Below are positions 62,283 through 64,000 of a stretch of 64,000 nucleotides of DNA, piece after piece. Location of the stretch: contig NZ_JAHCST010000042.1 in assembly GCF_018476525.1 (NCBI RefSeq), forward strand, positions 1 to 64,000. Reading direction: 5' to 3'. Positions within the stretch are counted from its first letter, which is position 1. The number at the start of each line of letters is the position of its first letter. Position numbers and translations under genes: made by a program. The notes beneath the pieces were generated by a model. The model made no database searches and had not been told where the DNA came from. It saw nothing but the letters and a program-made list of their open reading frames with translations. Source of the DNA: Acrocarpospora catenulata. GTDB lineage: Bacteria > Actinomycetota > Actinomycetes > Streptosporangiales > Streptosporangiaceae.

Positions 62283-63920
62283 TCAGACCGACGTGACGTT
62301 GGGGTTCGCGCGGTACGCGGCGAGGTGCGCCTCGCGCTGCTCGGGGGTCATCTCGTTGAGCGAGACGTTCGGGCTGGCGAACGGCAGGCCGCGGACGTCG
62401 TCGAGGGTCCAGAGCTTCCTCGGGTCATCGAGGTCCAGGTGCGGCTGCGGGACGAGCGTCCTGCCGTCGTCCCGGACGTAGCCGAGGTCCTTGATGATGT
62501 CGGCGAGATCCCAGTTGTGGTACAGGGTCTCCCACTCGCGCTTGCCGGTCAGCCGGCCCATGGACGGGGTGTCCCGGCCCTCGTAGGTGGGCCGGAAGGC
62601 CACGGTGTCGGTCCAGTGGCAGGTCTCCGAGCAGTAGGTACGCCACTGGCCGTCGACCTCGTCGGCGACCAGGTCCTCCCGGACGAGGCAGGGCACCATG
62701 CAGGACCAGCAGCGGTGCGGGTACTCGTAGCCGACGTTCTCGAAGGCGATCGGCTTGTTGCCGCCCGGGTGGCGCAGCCGGTTGTAGGCCTCCCACCAGC
62801 GGCCGTACTGGTTGTACCAGCCGGGGTACTTGTGCTCGAACCACTCGAAGTCGTCGTCGGTCATCCCGTCGATGCGCCAGAAGTTCACCGGCCACCCGGT
62901 GGCGAAGAACTGCGCGACCTTGTGGACGTAGCCCTTGTTGTAGATCCGGTTCCAGGCCTCCTCGACCAGGTCGTGCGGGATCTTCAGGCCGTACTTCTCC
63001 AGCGGGATGAGGTAGCTGCGGTAGTAGTCGTCGTAGATCCACCGCCGCCACATCTCGGCGTAGCTGTCGCGGTCCTTGCGGCGGTCCTTGGTGCCGTACT
63101 CGATGAAGGTGCCGATGGCCGCGTCGACCACGCAGTGGTTGTTCCACCAGGCGTAGCGCAGGTCGCGCTGGAGCAGTTGCCGGTTCTCCTCGTCGGCCAG
63201 GGCCATCAGCAGGATCGAGTAGCCGTTGCTGATGTGCCGCGACTCGTCGGACTGGACCGAGTGGAACACGGTGGGCAGCAGGTAGTCGCCGTTGGCCGCC
63301 GCCTCCGACGGCATCGCGACGAACAGGGTGTTGGTGAACGCGGTCTCGGCGACCAGGGTCAGGTAGACGTTGGCCGCGGTGATCGCGTCACCGGTGATGA
63401 ACCCCTCGCCGAACTGCCGCCCGATGGTGCCCGCGTAGCAGTTGGCGAAGGCCTTCTCACTGATGTCGAAGCCGGCGGGGTCGATGTAGTGGTTCATGTA
63501 CAGACGCTTGAGGTTCATCTGGATCGTCGAGTGCCGGACCTCGTCGATCATCTGTACGGCCAGGCCGTTGTGGATCTCGGGGTTCGGCACCGCTCCGATG
63601 GCCATCGGCATCGCCCGCGCGGCCGAGATCTCCGGGAACGGGATGATGGACAGGAACAGCTTCTGCCACTCCATCCAGCGCTGCTGGACCTGGCGGAACA
63701 TGTTGCCGCGGATCGCCCCGTCCATCGCCCCGAACACCCGGTTGTCCTTCTCCTCCTCCATCGGGAAGTAGGAGCGCAGGACCTGCTTGAGCGGGTCTTT
63801 CTTCGGGGACTTGTCGAACTTGTAGTCGGTGGCGAAGCGCGTGGCTGGCGTCGCGAAGGTCGGCTCCCAGGAGAGCTCGGTGATCTTCTGGTGCGCCTTG
63901 GTGAGACTCTGTCGGCTCAC
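62283..63920 (-). CDS. prmA: Propane monooxygenase hydroxylase large (alpha) subunit
   Basis: 545 aa from GTG 63920 with GGGAG 6 bases upstream; the ATG at 63950 is out of line with known relatives, which start [10 protein letters not shown]. Diiron ligands appear as E97 (PFPEISAAR), E127 and H130 ([11 protein letters not shown]), E192 (LVAETAFT), E226 and H229 ([10 protein letters not shown]). The sequence is close to PrmA/MimA of Rhodococcus and Mycobacterium, enzymes that hydroxylate propane, acetone and phenol. It opens the nine-gene minus-strand block to the NRAMP gene; its promoter lies near or beyond the window edge. Confidence 0.96.
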   Translation of the reverse strand: MSRQSLTKAHQKITELSWEPTFATPATRFATDYKFDKSPKKDPLKQVLRSYFPMEEEKDNRVFGAMDGAIRGNMFRQVQQRWMEWQKLFLSIIPFPEISAARAMPMAIGAVPNPEIHNGLAVQMIDEVRHSTIQMNLKRLYMNHYIDPAGFDISEKAFANCYAGTIGRQFGEGFITGDAITAANVYLTLVAETAFTNTLFVAMPSEAAANGDYLLPTVFHSVQSDESRHISNGYSILLMALADEENRQLLQRDLRYAWWNNHCVVDAAIGTFIEYGTKDRRKDRDSYAEMWRRWIYDDYYRSYLIPLEKYGLKIPHDLVEEAWNRIYNKGYVHKVAQFFATGWPVNFWRIDGMTDDDFEWFEHKYPGWYNQYGRWWEAYNRLRHPGGNKPIAFENVGYEYPHRCWSCMVPCLVREDLVADEVDGQWRTYCSETCHWTDTVAFRPTYEGRDTPSMGRLTGKREWETLYHNWDLADIIKDLGYVRDDGRTLVPQPHLDLDDPRKLWTLDDVRGLPFASPNVSLNEMTPEQREAHLAAYRANPNVTSV

Positions 63921-64000
63921 GTCGTCTCCCTGCTTTTCGGTCGGAATCACGACACGGCAATGACAACGGAGACGAGGTCGGCATAGCGTCTCATCTTGAG

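Noticed and set aside
61452-63986. An 844-codon plus-strand frame
   Set aside because: It is antisense to prmA and prmB.

Overview
This window comes from a high-GC Gram-positive actinomycete. The GC-rich codon use, frequent GTG and TTG starts, ATGA/GTGA-coupled operons, SARP and LuxR-LAL regulators, a family 1 encapsulin and a propane-monooxygenase-type operon all fit, and the mix resembles the Streptosporangiales and relatives. The genus cannot be fixed from the sequence alone. No rRNA, intact tRNA, CRISPR array or replication origin was seen.

Positions 1-7.4 kb are accessory DNA: a small membrane-anchored hypothetical, a 41-aa hydrophobic ORF, a large P-loop ATPase with C-terminal 28-residue repeats, a coiled-coil protein and a DUF6461-like protein. 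Positions 7.4-25.5 kb form an integrated island. A perfect 40-bp direct repeat, matching the 3' half of a tRNA-Arg(CCT), lies at 7393-7432 and 25443-25482, and the stop codon of a decayed tyrosine integrase lies inside the left copy. A third, shorter copy of the tRNA end at 19248 suggests more than one integration. The cargo is (i) remnants of an arsenic-type flavoprotein/MFS operon, (ii) a minus-strand catabolic operon (P450, SDR, FAD monooxygenase, cupin, ABC importer) with a LysR gene at its far end and a broken SARP gene divergent from it, (iii) a MaoC/CoA-transferase/acyl-CoA dehydrogenase operon, and (iv) broken DUF1761-like, P450 and Mrr genes.

Positions 25.5-32.5 kb hold a MarR regulator with a serine hydrolase, a pair of respiratory-type membrane and secreted proteins, a DUF1707 protein, and a frameshifted histidine kinase whose expected response-regulator position is occupied by a truncated Lnt-like nitrilase domain. 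Positions 32.5-40.3 kb hold a compact candidate peptide system: an ABC exporter, a membrane thioredoxin, a 69-aa six-cysteine peptide, a SARP regulator and a divergent XRE-NB-ARC-TPR regulator. Positions 40.4-41.9 kb encode an unknown protein overlapping an AbiEii-like nucleotidyltransferase, a possible toxin-antitoxin or defence pair.

Positions 42-43.8 kb encode a DyP peroxidase whose C-terminus is an encapsulin cargo-loading peptide, with the encapsulin shell gene beginning at the peroxidase stop codon. Positions 44-51.3 kb hold a LysR/amidohydrolase divergon, an LRR protein, hypotheticals, an SRPBCC protein, AzlCD and a methyltransferase. Positions 51.3-64 kb end the window with a LuxR-LAL regulator, an NRAMP metal transporter and a complete prmABCD operon with amidohydrolase, DUF59 protein, alcohol dehydrogenase and dedicated GroEL. 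In the prm operon the soluble diiron monooxygenase would oxidise a gaseous alkane, ketone or phenol, the ADH would oxidise the alcohol, the GroEL would fold the hydroxylase, and the NRAMP gene may supply metal.

Several genes carry single-base indels, some in short homopolymers. Whether these are true pseudogenes or consensus errors cannot be settled here.
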